The notes beneath the pieces were generated by a model. It ran no database searches and was not told the DNA's origin. It saw nothing but the letters and a program-made list of their open reading frames with translations. Below, one piece after another: positions 1-6,565 of a stretch of DNA of 22,059 bases. The position numbers and the translations under genes are program-made. Origin of the DNA: JBAZCO01 sp041654915 (lineage in GTDB: Bacteria; Bacillota; Clostridia; Christensenellales; DTU072); assembly GCA_041654915.1 (NCBI GenBank), contig JBAZCO010000018.1:1-22059 (forward strand), read 5' to 3'. Positions within the stretch are counted from its first letter, which is position 1. Every line of letters starts with the position of its first letter.

Positions 1-4
1 ATGA

Positions 5-997
5 ATGGATAATAAAATAGTATACAGCGGCATACAGCCAACGGGGATAATCACAATAGGCAATTATATTGGGGCAATCTCCAATTGGCTTAAATTTGGC
101 GAGGGATACCGCTCTATATACGGCATAGCCGACCTGCATGCGCTCACTGTAAGACAAAATCCTGCCGAGTATAGGGCAAGGGCGCTCTCCTTTTTTGCAC
201 AATATATTGCGGCAGGGTTAGACCCCCAAAAGTCCGTGCTGTATTTTCAATCTCATGTTCCCGCTCACGCAGAGTTGACTTGGATATTAAATTGCTACAC
301 CTACATTGGCGAACTGTACCGTATGACGCAGTTTAAGGATAAGTCGGCAAAAAATGAGGATAACCTAAATGTAGGGTTATTAGATTATCCCGTACTTATG
401 GCGGCGGATATACTTTTGTTTCAAACAAATTTTGTACCCGTTGGGGCAGACCAAAAACAGCATATAGAAATCACAAGGGATATAGCGATTAGATTTAACA
501 ACCTTTACGGGCAAACTTTTACCGTTCCCGAGCCATACATTCCCAAAGAGGGCGCAAAGATATTTAGCTTGCAAAACCCGCTATCCAAAATGAGCAAGTC
601 CGACCCCGATGCCAATGCCTCAGTAGCGATAATTGAAGAACCCGACAGCATTATGCGCAAGTTCAAGCGTGCGGTGACCGATTCGGAGTCCGTTGTAGAG
701 TTTAGAGAGGACAAGCCGGGGATATCCAATTTGCTTACTATATTTAGTGCAATGACGGAGCGGACGGTGGAAAGTTTGCAAGCAGAATACCACACGGCGG
801 GATATCAAAAGTTTAAAAATGATGTGGGCGAGGCGGTTGTGGAGCGGTTAAGACCGATTAGGGAAAGCTATAAAAAATTGATAGCGGATAAGACTTATCT
901 TGCCCAAGTTGCAAAGGCGGGAGCGGAGGAAGCGTCCCGCATTGCCGCAAAAACACTATCCAAGGTAAAGAGAAAGGTAGGTTTGGTGAACAAATAG
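5..997 (+). CDS. trpS: Tryptophanyl-tRNA synthetase
   Basis: Cytoplasmic class I aminoacyl-tRNA synthetase that charges tRNA-Trp using ATP. The 330-residue protein has the usual length. Visible signatures are the N-terminal PTG...TIGN segment (residues 12-20, the HIGH-equivalent of TrpRS), the GADQ motif at 147-150 that helps bind tryptophanyl-adenylate, and the KMSKS loop at 195-199. The ATG at 5 gives the standard start, just before the conserved GIQPTG segment. Only four bases lie upstream in the window, so a leader, T-box or promoter cannot be judged. Its TAG stop shares one base with the GTG start of the next gene, so the two are probably co-transcribed. The function is certain; membership in an operon starting to the left is not visible. 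Confidence 0.97.
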   Translation: MDNKIVYSGIQPTGIITIGNYIGAISNWLKFGEGYRSIYGIADLHALTVRQNPAEYRARALSFFAQYIAAGLDPQKSVLYFQSHVPAHAELTWILNCYTYIGELYRMTQFKDKSAKNEDNLNVGLLDYPVLMAADILLFQTNFVPVGADQKQHIEITRDIAIRFNNLYGQTFTVPEPYIPKEGAKIFSLQNPLSKMSKSDPDANASVAIIEEPDSIMRKFKRAVTDSESVVEFREDKPGISNLLTIFSAMTERTVESLQAEYHTAGYQKFKNDVGEAVVERLRPIRESYKKLIADKTYLAQVAKAGAEEASRIAAKTLSKVKRKVGLVNK

Positions 998-1863
998 TGT
1001 TTGGATATGTAGTTGCCGACAAGCCCAATATGTTAATGAAAGACTATGCCGCATACCGTGCTTATTATTGTGGGTTATGCAAGACTTTGGGCTTGTCCTA
1101 CACACCTGTCACACGCTTTACGGTAAATTACGATATAGCTTTTCTCACATTGCTTGCGCACAATTACCGCAAAGTAACGCCCGAATTTAAAGATGAGCGG
1201 TGTATAGCGCATCCCGTTGGCAAGAGGTTTCCCGTTGTGCAGAACAATCCCGTACAAAAGGATGTTGCGGATATAAATATTATATTGGGGTATTATAAAT
1301 CTCAAGACGATGTTTTGGACGGCGGCAGCGGCAAACACAGGGCGGCACGGGCATTTTTGAAAAACAAATACAAGAGGGCGGCAAAGCGTTTTCCCGCTCT
1401 TGCCAAATCGGTGGGAGAAAACTACGCTAAACTCAATGCGCTAGAAAAGGAACGGGAAGAAAACCTTGACAAACTTGCAAACTGCTTTGCAAACATCATG
1501 GTGGATGTGGGGCGAGCCGCCGCTAATAATGCAGATGAACTTCTTGACTCACTGTGCTATAATTTAGGGAGATGGATTTATATCATAGATGCCTATGACG
1601 ACCTCAAGCGGGATATAAAAGAAAAGAAGTTCAACCCGCTTATCCCAAGCGGCAAGTTTGATGAGAGTGGGGAGCAAGCAATTTATGAGAAGGTGAAGTT
1701 TAACTTACAGCACGCCGTGGGGGAGATAATTGCCGCATATGATGCCATGGATATCACCGTTTCGGAAGGGGCAATTTCTAATATTATATATTGCGGGCTA
1801 AAGGCACGCACCAACCTTATTCTTGAAAGGAGGGGGGCAATATGCAAAAAAACCCTTTTATAA
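997..1863 (+). CDS. DUF5685 family protein
   Basis: A 288-residue protein of unknown function that I recognise as DUF5685, a family found mainly in Clostridia. Supporting features are the MFGYV start, a YCGLCK motif with paired cysteines at residues 25 and 28, and an Asp-rich helix (DAYDDLKRD) around residue 198, vaguely like the metal-binding helices of prenyl-synthase folds. No signal peptide or membrane segment is seen. The start is a GTG overlapping the trpS stop by one base; it is chosen because the protein begins there with the conserved MFGYV. The 3' end overlaps the following J-domain-like gene by 22 bases, so the two are translationally coupled. The pairing with a DnaJ-like gene recurs, as I recall, in related genomes, which suggests a shared process. 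No reaction is claimed. Confidence 0.75.
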   Translation: MFGYVVADKPNMLMKDYAAYRAYYCGLCKTLGLSYTPVTRFTVNYDIAFLTLLAHNYRKVTPEFKDERCIAHPVGKRFPVVQNNPVQKDVADINIILGYYKSQDDVLDGGSGKHRAARAFLKNKYKRAAKRFPALAKSVGENYAKLNALEKEREENLDKLANCFANIMVDVGRAAANNADELLDSLCYNLGRWIYIIDAYDDLKRDIKEKKFNPLIPSGKFDESGEQAIYEKVKFNLQHAVGEIIAAYDAMDITVSEGAISNIIYCGLKARTNLILERRGAICKKTLL

Positions 1864-2474
1864 TCTTGGGAGTGGCAGAGGATGTCACCCAAAACCAACT
1901 ATATGAAGCGTACCGCAAACAGCGGGATAAATATATGGAAAAGCGTTTTGCGCCCGGCGACGAGGGTACAGAGGCTTGCGAAATGTTAGACCGAATTGAG
2001 GCGGCTTACCGTGAGGCGGACGGCATACTAAAAAACCGTCACTATATATCGGACGGTGGCTCAAAGGATGTGGAGGAGCTTATTCGAGAGGGGCGAATAG
2101 ATGAGGCGCAAGAGGAGCTAGACAAGATAAAAAATAGAAATGCCGAGTGGCATTACTTTCAGTCAATGATATTTTTTAGAAAAAAATGGTACAACGAGGC
2201 GCACGAACAAATGCGCACGGCAATGGAGCTTGAGCCGCACAACTCCAAGTATCGTGAGGCATACGAGAGGTTAAACTCCCGTTTGGATATGGCAGAGTCG
2301 CACCAAAAGCGGCAAAGTTTTTATAATTCCCAAGGTGACGGGCGCTCTTATCGTGGGGCATATGATGACGGGCAAAGGCGTTCGGGCTGCACGCCGTGCG
2401 ATTGTTGCACTAGCTTGCTTTGCGCAGACTGCTGTTGCGAATGTATGGGTGGCGACCTTATATCCTGCTGTTAA
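1842..2474 (+). CDS. Degenerate J-domain / TPR-like protein with cysteine-rich tail
   Basis: A 210-residue protein in three parts. Residues 4-65 match the helical layout of a DnaJ J-domain (NPFIILGV..., YRKQRDKY, a closing helix IEAAYREADGIL), but the HPD tripeptide that activates DnaK is absent, replaced by MEK. Residues 75-150 form helices resembling TPR units (for example EAQEELDKI, EAHEQMRTAMELEP). The last 30 residues carry 11 cysteines, including CDCC, CADCCCEC and a terminal CC, and look like a metal-binding or iron-sulphur tail. A strong AGGAGG lies just before the ATG at 1842, inside the end of the upstream gene. Without HPD it should not stimulate DnaK ATPase and may instead be a scaffold. 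The family assignment is good; the role is unknown. Confidence 0.75.
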   Translation: MQKNPFIILGVAEDVTQNQLYEAYRKQRDKYMEKRFAPGDEGTEACEMLDRIEAAYREADGILKNRHYISDGGSKDVEELIREGRIDEAQEELDKIKNRNAEWHYFQSMIFFRKKWYNEAHEQMRTAMELEPHNSKYREAYERLNSRLDMAESHQKRQSFYNSQGDGRSYRGAYDDGQRRSGCTPCDCCTSLLCADCCCECMGGDLISCC

Positions 2475-2490
2475 ACAAGGGAATAAATCA

Positions 2491-3033
2491 ATGAAAAAAC
2501 AGGCTTTTTCCGCAAAGAAGTTGGCGCTTGCCGCTATGGGCGCATCGCTGTCGCTCTTGTCGGTAACTGCCGCCTTTTATATTAAAAACCTATCTTTAAG
2601 TTTTTATGTGCTTGCCGCATTGGGGCTGATGCTCCCGCTGTCGCAAAAATATTACCGTGAGGCGGCGCTTGCGTTTGTTGCGGTATCGGCAATAGGAGCA
2701 ATATATACAACAATATACATACTTCCCTTTGTGTTGGTAACAGGGGGGTACACCTTTTTTGCGATAATTGCATACGAAAAAAAGATAAAAGCGGTTATAA
2801 TCTACCCTATTGCGTTTGCCTATTCGCTCTTTATATTTTGGGTTTTTTACCAACTAACAAGCATATTATATGTGGATTTGGAGCGGCTCAACCTTGCAAA
2901 ACTTTCCCCCGCACAGCTGTATATCGTGCTAAATGCGGTATTTTCGCTTTGTTTTATACTCTACCATATTCTCATTGTGCGGGTGTACCGCTACCTTTTG
3001 CCCTTATTTAAAAAAATATCGGGAAACAGATAA
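2491..3033 (+). CDS. Small multi-pass membrane protein, unknown function
   Basis: A 180-residue hydrophobic protein with about five membrane-spanning segments, for example LALAAMGASLSLLSVTAAFY near the N-terminus, then stretches around residues 35-50, 58-90, 98-118 and 145-165, and a basic C-terminus. The overall layout is reminiscent of small ECF-type substrate-binding membrane subunits, but I see no diagnostic motif. The reading frame is open further upstream to 2335, but that part overlaps the previous gene and encodes a different composition. The ATG at 2491, preceded by AAGGGA and followed by MKKQ, is the sensible start. It lies 16 bases after the preceding gene and probably belongs to the same transcript. 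The substrate is unknown. Confidence 0.6.
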   Translation: MKKQAFSAKKLALAAMGASLSLLSVTAAFYIKNLSLSFYVLAALGLMLPLSQKYYREAALAFVAVSAIGAIYTTIYILPFVLVTGGYTFFAIIAYEKKIKAVIIYPIAFAYSLFIFWVFYQLTSILYVDLERLNLAKLSPAQLYIVLNAVFSLCFILYHILIVRVYRYLLPLFKKISGNR

Positions 3034-3037
3034 CTTT

Positions 3038-3376
3038 TTAGTACCCAAGCGACACAGCGCCCGTTAGCATCACATTGTTAAAGTGTTCGTTTGCTATGCG
3101 GTAGTATATTATCTTGCCGTTGCGGCGGTAGGTAACCATACCCGCATCTCTCAACAGGCGGAGTTGGTGGGAAACCGTGGTTTGATTTAGGTCAAGTATC
3201 TTAGCCATATCGGTTACACAAAGTTCGGTAATCGATAGCGCAGATAATAACTTAACCCGTGTTACATCGGAAAAGACGCTAAAAAACGAACACATATCCG
3301 ATAGTACCACATTGGACGGCAGATACTCTCTTATCAATGTAACTGCATTTGTGCTTGCTTCAATAATGTTATCCAT
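3038..3376 (-). CDS. ArsR/SmtB-family winged-helix transcriptional regulator
   Basis: A 112-residue DNA-binding repressor of the ArsR/SmtB type. The winged helix is clear: SDVTRVKLLSAL (about residues 36-47), the metal-pocket-region strand ELCVTD (51-56), the recognition helix TTVSHQLRLLRDAG (66-79) and the wing YRRNGKIIYYRI. The canonical arsenic site (ELCVCDL) is not present because the second cysteine is Thr. The alpha-5 zinc site of SmtB/CzrA is also largely missing: of its Asp/His and His/Glu pairs only one His (in NEHFN) is kept. It may therefore sense another metal through other cysteines, or a non-metal redox signal. The start is supported by GAGGT nine bases upstream on the minus strand. 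It is divergent from the cysteine-rich peptide gene at 3489. Confidence 0.88.
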   Translation of the reverse strand: MDNIIEASTNAVTLIREYLPSNVVLSDMCSFFSVFSDVTRVKLLSALSITELCVTDMAKILDLNQTTVSHQLRLLRDAGMVTYRRNGKIIYYRIANEHFNNVMLTGAVSLGY

Positions 3377-3389
3377 AATTTAAACCTCA

Positions 3390-3416
3390 CATTTATCTAT
3401 GAGCATATAATAAATG
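3390..3416. promoter_or_regulatory. Candidate ArsR-type operator (interrupted palindrome)
   Basis: The left arm CATTTATCTATG (3390-3401) and the right arm, whose reverse complement reads CATTTATTATATG (3404-3416), form an inverted repeat around a 2-base centre with one bulged base. AT-rich 12-2-12 inverted repeats are typical of ArsR/SmtB operators. It lies 14 bases upstream of the regulator's start codon and overlaps that gene's predicted -10 box, so autorepression is the expected effect. Binding is an inference. Confidence 0.55.
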
Positions 3417-3434
3417 ATTACTAATGAGGAACAA
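3407..3434 (-). promoter_or_regulatory. Predicted promoter of the ArsR-type gene
   Basis: On the minus strand a TTGTTC -35 box (3434-3429) is followed after 16 bases by a TATTAT -10 box (3412-3407). Transcription would start near 3400 and give a short leader to the ATG at 3376. The -10 box lies inside the palindrome at 3390-3416. On the plus strand the same bases contain TATAAT (3406-3411), but without a good -35, so the promoter of the divergent peptide gene is less certain. Confidence 0.45.
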
Positions 3435-3488
3435 TCGGAGATGTAGCCGCATATTGTAATATACAGAGATTTTTTGTCGGAGGCGTAT

Positions 3489-3683
3489 ATGAATTGCAAT
3501 AATAACTCACTTCTACCGCTATTACTGTTAATGTGCTGCTGCAACCCTTGCAATAGCGGGGTTGGCGGTGTAGACACGGGCTGCGGCTGCGGATGCGGCG
3601 ACAACACCCTAGCAATTTGCTTGCTTATACTTTGTATGTGCAATCCTTGCGGAAACAACTGCAACTCAAACTGTAACATTTGA
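3489..3683 (+). CDS. Small cysteine-rich peptide
   Basis: A 64-residue peptide with 14 cysteines (residues 3, 16-18, 21, 32, 34, 36, 44, 49, 51, 54, 58, 62). Two hydrophobic stretches (LLPLLLLM and LAICLLILCM) are each followed by a C-N-P-C cluster, separated by a glycine/cysteine run (CGCGCG), so the peptide looks internally duplicated. GGAG six bases before the ATG at 3489 supports that start; an upstream TTG at 3474 in the same frame is less likely because the Shine-Dalgarno would then fall inside the gene. It resembles the small Cys-rich hypothetical proteins common in Clostridia, of unknown role (membrane-associated metal binder or spore-layer component are options). It is transcribed away from the ArsR/SmtB-type regulator. 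Confidence 0.6.
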   Translation: MNCNNNSLLPLLLLMCCCNPCNSGVGGVDTGCGCGCGDNTLAICLLILCMCNPCGNNCNSNCNI

Positions 3684-3690
3684 CAAAGGA

Positions 3691-3712
3691 ACAAATATAT
3701 AGTAATATTTGT
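3691..3712 (+). other. AT-rich hairpin directly before the ung start
   Basis: ACAAATAT (3691-3698) and ATATTTGT (3705-3712) form a perfect 8-bp inverted repeat with a 6-base loop, ending five bases before the ung start codon. It touches the weak ribosome binding region (AGGC, 3713-3716). It has no T-tract and is unlikely to be a terminator; an effect on ung translation is possible but unproven. Confidence 0.35.
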
Positions 3713-3717
3713 AGGCA

Positions 3718-4392
3718 ATGGTATACATAGGAAACGATTGGGATGAAATTTTAGCAGAGGATTTTGCAAGCGGCGGCTACGCCGCTTTAAGGTCGTTCCT
3801 TGCTAACGAATACAAAACACAAACCGTATATCCAGATATGTACGATATTTTTAATGCGCTCAAAACCACCTCTTACGAGGATACCCGTGTGGTAATTTTG
3901 GGGCAAGACCCCTACCACAATCCCGGCGAGGCGCACGGAATGTGCTTTTCAGTTAAGGCAGGCGTAAAAGTTCCGCCCTCACTTGCCAACATATACAAGG
4001 AGTTGCAAGCGGATTTGGGTATCTTTATACCCAATAACGGATACCTCAAACCGTGGGCAGAGCAAGGAGTACTGCTTCTTAATACTATATTTACCGTGCG
4101 TGCAGGAGCGCCGCTGTCACATAAAAATAAGGGCTGGGAGACTATTACCGATAGCATTATCGCAAACTTGAACAACAAGCAAGACCCCATAGTCTTTTTG
4201 CTTTGGGGGGCTAATGCCCGCTCCAAAAAAGCGTTGCTCACCAACCCAAGTCACTATATTTTGGAGTCGCCGCACCCCTCGCCGCTTTCGGCTTACTACG
4301 GTTTTTTTGGCTCTAGGCACTTTTCCAAAGCCAACAAGTTTTTAAAGGAGAGCGGGTTTGCCCCAATTGATTGGCAAATCCCCAATATTTAA
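3718..4392 (+). CDS. ung: Uracil-DNA glycosylase, family 1
   Basis: Cytoplasmic base-excision repair enzyme that removes uracil from DNA by hydrolysing the N-glycosidic bond. The 224-residue length is normal. The water-activating motif GQDPYH lies at residues 62-67, with catalytic Asp64. The uracil-recognition and intercalation loop HPSPLS starts at His186, followed by GFFGSRHFSKAN as in classical UDG. LLWGANA near residue 161 is the conserved strand before it. The ATG at 3718 gives the usual N-terminus; its ribosome binding site is weak and sits just downstream of the hairpin at 3691-3712. No neighbour suggests a special role. Function is certain. Confidence 0.97.
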   Translation: MVYIGNDWDEILAEDFASGGYAALRSFLANEYKTQTVYPDMYDIFNALKTTSYEDTRVVILGQDPYHNPGEAHGMCFSVKAGVKVPPSLANIYKELQADLGIFIPNNGYLKPWAEQGVLLLNTIFTVRAGAPLSHKNKGWETITDSIIANLNNKQDPIVFLLWGANARSKKALLTNPSHYILESPHPSPLSAYYGFFGSRHFSKANKFLKESGFAPIDWQIPNI

Positions 4393-4448
4393 GGGAAAAC
4401 AGGGAATTTTTGGGAGCGCCTTTAAGTGTTTTACGCAGCATTTTTGAG

Positions 4449-4477
4449 TTGTGGAAAAAGCTTATATATGGTATAAT
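4449..4477 (+). promoter_or_regulatory. Promoter of the sensory hydrogenase operon
   Basis: TTGTGG (4449-4454), a 17-base spacer and a perfect TATAAT (4472-4477) lie 27 bases before the ATG at 4505, with CGGAGG as ribosome binding site. The 18 bases at 4465-4482 differ at only two positions from those at 7686-7703 in the second hydrogenase promoter, suggesting shared regulation. Confidence 0.7.
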
Positions 4478-4504
4478 ATATACACTTAATGTTTCGGAGG
4501 TAAT

Positions 4505-4858
4505 ATGAAAATAAGAGAAATTGCTAAGGTACTTAATGCCGAGGTCATTTGTTGTGAGGACAAACTTGACAGCGAAGTGGTTGCCGCTTGCGCATCCGAT
4601 ATGATGAGCGATGTTTTGGCATTTGTAAAAGACCATTCGGTATTGATAACAGGGCTTAACAATCCTCAAGTTATACGCACGGCAGAGATGATGGATATAC
4701 TTTGCATTGTATATGTGCGTGGCAAAAAGCCTGACCCCATTAGCGTTAAACTTGCCGAATCTAAGGGTATAGTTTTGCTTTATTGCAGTGTGCGTATGTT
4801 TATTGCCTGCGGCTTGCTCTATGATGCAGGGCTTAGGGGCGGCGAGGTAAGCGTATGA
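4505..4858 (+). CDS. DRTGG-domain protein (copy 1)
   Basis: A 117-residue single-domain protein of the DRTGG type, beginning MKIREIAKVLNAEVIC and continuing with the conserved core SDMMSDVLAF (31-40), the strand VLITGLNN (46-53) and the C-terminal strand IVLLYC (89-94). DRTGG domains occur in some family II pyrophosphatases and in long phosphotransacetylases, where the region carrying them is linked to allosteric control by small metabolites; the ligand of stand-alone copies is not known to me. It is the first gene of the sensory hydrogenase operon. Its stop overlaps the next start by ATGA, so it is coupled to the ATPase behind it. A sensor or adaptor role in hydrogenase control is inference. 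It is homologous to the protein at 6562-6891. Confidence 0.8.
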   Translation: MKIREIAKVLNAEVICCEDKLDSEVVAACASDMMSDVLAFVKDHSVLITGLNNPQVIRTAEMMDILCIVYVRGKKPDPISVKLAESKGIVLLYCSVRMFIACGLLYDAGLRGGEVSV

Positions 4859-5286
4859 GCGAGGTGCTTCGCTACGAGTTTGATGTGGACGGCGATAATT
4901 TTGTTTCTGCCGGTACTGCAAGCGAAACAATCAAACATAACCTAAAAAAACTAGGGCTGCCTCCCGACCTCATAAGGCGAGTTGCAATCGTAATGTACGA
5001 GGGCGAAATCAATATGGTAATTCACGCTAAAGGCGGCAAGGCATTTGTCGAGATATCGGGCGAAGAAATAAATATATCACTTAAAGATACTGGTCCGGGG
5101 ATTCCCGATATTGGGCTTGCCATGAAGGAGGGCTACTCCACCGCACCCGATAAAATACGCTCTTTGGGATTTGGCGCAGGTATGGGGCTGCCCAATATGA
5201 AAAAATATAGCGACAGTATGGAGATTTTATCCAAAGAGGGCGAGGGAACAACAGTAAATTTAAAAATCAATATAAATAGGGGATAG
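4855..5286 (+). CDS. GHKL ATPase of anti-sigma/RsbW type
   Basis: A 143-residue HATPase_c domain with no other domain attached. The N-box is YEGEINMVIHA (about 48-58), the G1 box DTGPGI (about 79-84) and the G2 box GAGMGLPNM (about 104-112). The closing strand GEGTTVNLKI is standard. RsbW/SpoIIAB-type proteins of this size are serine kinases acting on anti-anti-sigma proteins, but no STAS-domain partner is encoded here, nor any histidine-containing dimerisation domain. Its place between a DRTGG gene and a sensory [FeFe] hydrogenase suggests that it transmits the hydrogenase signal. The start overlaps the previous stop (ATGA). The 3' end was partly duplicated (see 5269-5310). Confidence 0.85.
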   Translation: MSEVLRYEFDVDGDNFVSAGTASETIKHNLKKLGLPPDLIRRVAIVMYEGEINMVIHAKGGKAFVEISGEEINISLKDTGPGIPDIGLAMKEGYSTAPDKIRSLGFGAGMGLPNMKKYSDSMEILSKEGEGTTVNLKININRG

Positions 5287-5310
5287 TACAACATAAATAG
5301 AGGATAATGC
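5269..5310 (+). repeat. 21-bp tandem duplication across the ATPase stop codon
   Basis: Two adjacent 21-base units (5269-5289 and 5290-5310) match at 17 positions. The first contains the last codons and TAG stop of the ATPase; the second repeats these codons and carries its own TAA. The second copy supplies the AGAGGA that lies before the hydrogenase start at 5312. Confidence 0.6.
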
Positions 5311-5311
5311 A

Positions 5312-6565
5312 ATGTCCAAACAACTGCACACCGTAGTTTTAGATGCCGATAAATGCAAGGGCTGTGTCGCTTGTATGAAGAGGTGTCCCACAGAAGCTAT
5401 ACGGGTGAGAAACGGAAAAGCAAAGATACACTATGAAAACTGCGTGGGCTGCGGCGAATGCGTGCGCATATGTCCTCATAATGCAAAAAAGGCCTCTTAT
5501 GACAGTTTTGAGGTGATAAAAGACCCCAAATACAAATACAGGGTAGCGCTGCCCGCCCCCTCTTTATATGGTCAGTTTGAAAATTTAGAAAATCTTAATT
5601 ATCTTTTAGAAGGGTTTTTGGCGCTTGGGTTTGACGATGTATTTGAAGTTGCAAGGGGAGCGGAGCTGATATCCGAGCAAACACGCAAGTACCTGGAACA
5701 AAACAAGGTAAAAAAGCCGGTAATCAGTACAGCCTGTCCCGCTGTGGTGGAACTTATTTTAATACGATTTCATAATTTAAAGGATAACTTGTTGCCGCTG
5801 CTTACTCCTGCCGATGTTTCGGCAAGGATTGCAAGAGAGCAGGCGGTAAAAAAGACAGGTTTTTCTCCCGAGGAAATAGGGATATTTTTCATATCCCCTT
5901 GTCCTGCAAAAGTGCATGCGCTCAAATCGGGAATGGGGCTAAAACAGCCGCCCGTAGACGGAGTGCTTTCTGCGGCGGAGCTGTATTTTTTATTGTTAGA
6001 TGCAATGAAAACGGTTGGCGAGCCACGAGATATATCGCAGATAGGGGTATTTGGCTTGAGTTGGGCTACATCGGGGGGCGAGGCGGCATCACTGTTAAAA
6101 AACAAGTATCTTGCCGCAGACGGTATGGAAAATGTGGTTAATGTCCTAAAAGAATTGGAAAACGGCAAGCTTTCCGAACTGCAATTTATCGAACTAAACG
6201 CTTGCGTGAGCGGCTGTGTGGGCGGGATACTCAACATAGAAAACCCCTTTGTGGCAAAGGCAAAACTAAGAATATTAAGAAAATATCTGCCTGTTAGCAA
6301 AAACAGTCTTGCCGACTACGGTTATAGTGACAACTTTTATTATTGGGAGCAGCCGCCCCAAGTGCAAGATGTGTTAAAGTTTGACCAAGATTTAGACGAG
6401 GCTATGAAAAAGCTTGCCAAAGCCAACAAGGTTATGGAACTTTTGCCGCTCCTTGATTGCGGCAGTTGCGGTGCGCCGTCTTGCCGTGCGTTTGCCGAGG
6501 ATGTATCCGAGGGCGAGGCAAAACTAAACGAATGTCATAGGATAGATATGGAGAAGCTTTTATGA
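5312..6565 (+). CDS. Sensory-type [FeFe] hydrogenase (HydS-like)
   Basis: A 417-residue cytoplasmic iron-sulphur protein. Two 4Fe-4S sites lie at the N-terminus (Cys15/18/21/25 and Cys44/47/50/54), followed by a [FeFe]-hydrogenase large-subunit domain (about 75-330) and a C-terminal CxxCGxPxC...C cluster domain (Cys383, 386, 391, 408). The four ligands of the H-cluster cubane are kept: Cys142 (STACPAV), Cys197 (SPCPAK), Cys298 and Cys302 (NACVSGC). The proton-relay cysteine of catalytic enzymes is Ala141, the Glu of the MPCxxKxxE motif is Ala, the two cluster-facing Met are Ser and Asn, and the GGG end of motif 3 is GGI. Such changes mark putative sensory hydrogenases such as that of Thermotoga maritima. 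It probably reports H2 or redox state to the neighbouring ATPases. A low-activity enzyme is the alternative. Confidence 0.88.
   Translation: MSKQLHTVVLDADKCKGCVACMKRCPTEAIRVRNGKAKIHYENCVGCGECVRICPHNAKKASYDSFEVIKDPKYKYRVALPAPSLYGQFENLENLNYLLEGFLALGFDDVFEVARGAELISEQTRKYLEQNKVKKPVISTACPAVVELILIRFHNLKDNLLPLLTPADVSARIAREQAVKKTGFSPEEIGIFFISPCPAKVHALKSGMGLKQPPVDGVLSAAELYFLLLDAMKTVGEPRDISQIGVFGLSWATSGGEAASLLKNKYLAADGMENVVNVLKELENGKLSELQFIELNACVSGCVGGILNIENPFVAKAKLRILRKYLPVSKNSLADYGYSDNFYYWEQPPQVQDVLKFDQDLDEAMKKLAKANKVMELLPLLDCGSCGAPSCRAFAEDVSEGEAKLNECHRIDMEKLL

Noticed and set aside
2335..2490. Upstream extension of the small membrane protein
   Set aside because: This stretch overlaps the cysteine tail of the preceding gene in another frame. 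The ATG at 2491 has a proper Shine-Dalgarno and typical MKK start.
4313..4930. A 205-codon minus-strand open frame
   Set aside because: It covers the ung 3' end, a strong plus-strand promoter and the DRTGG gene, and has no recognisable protein features.
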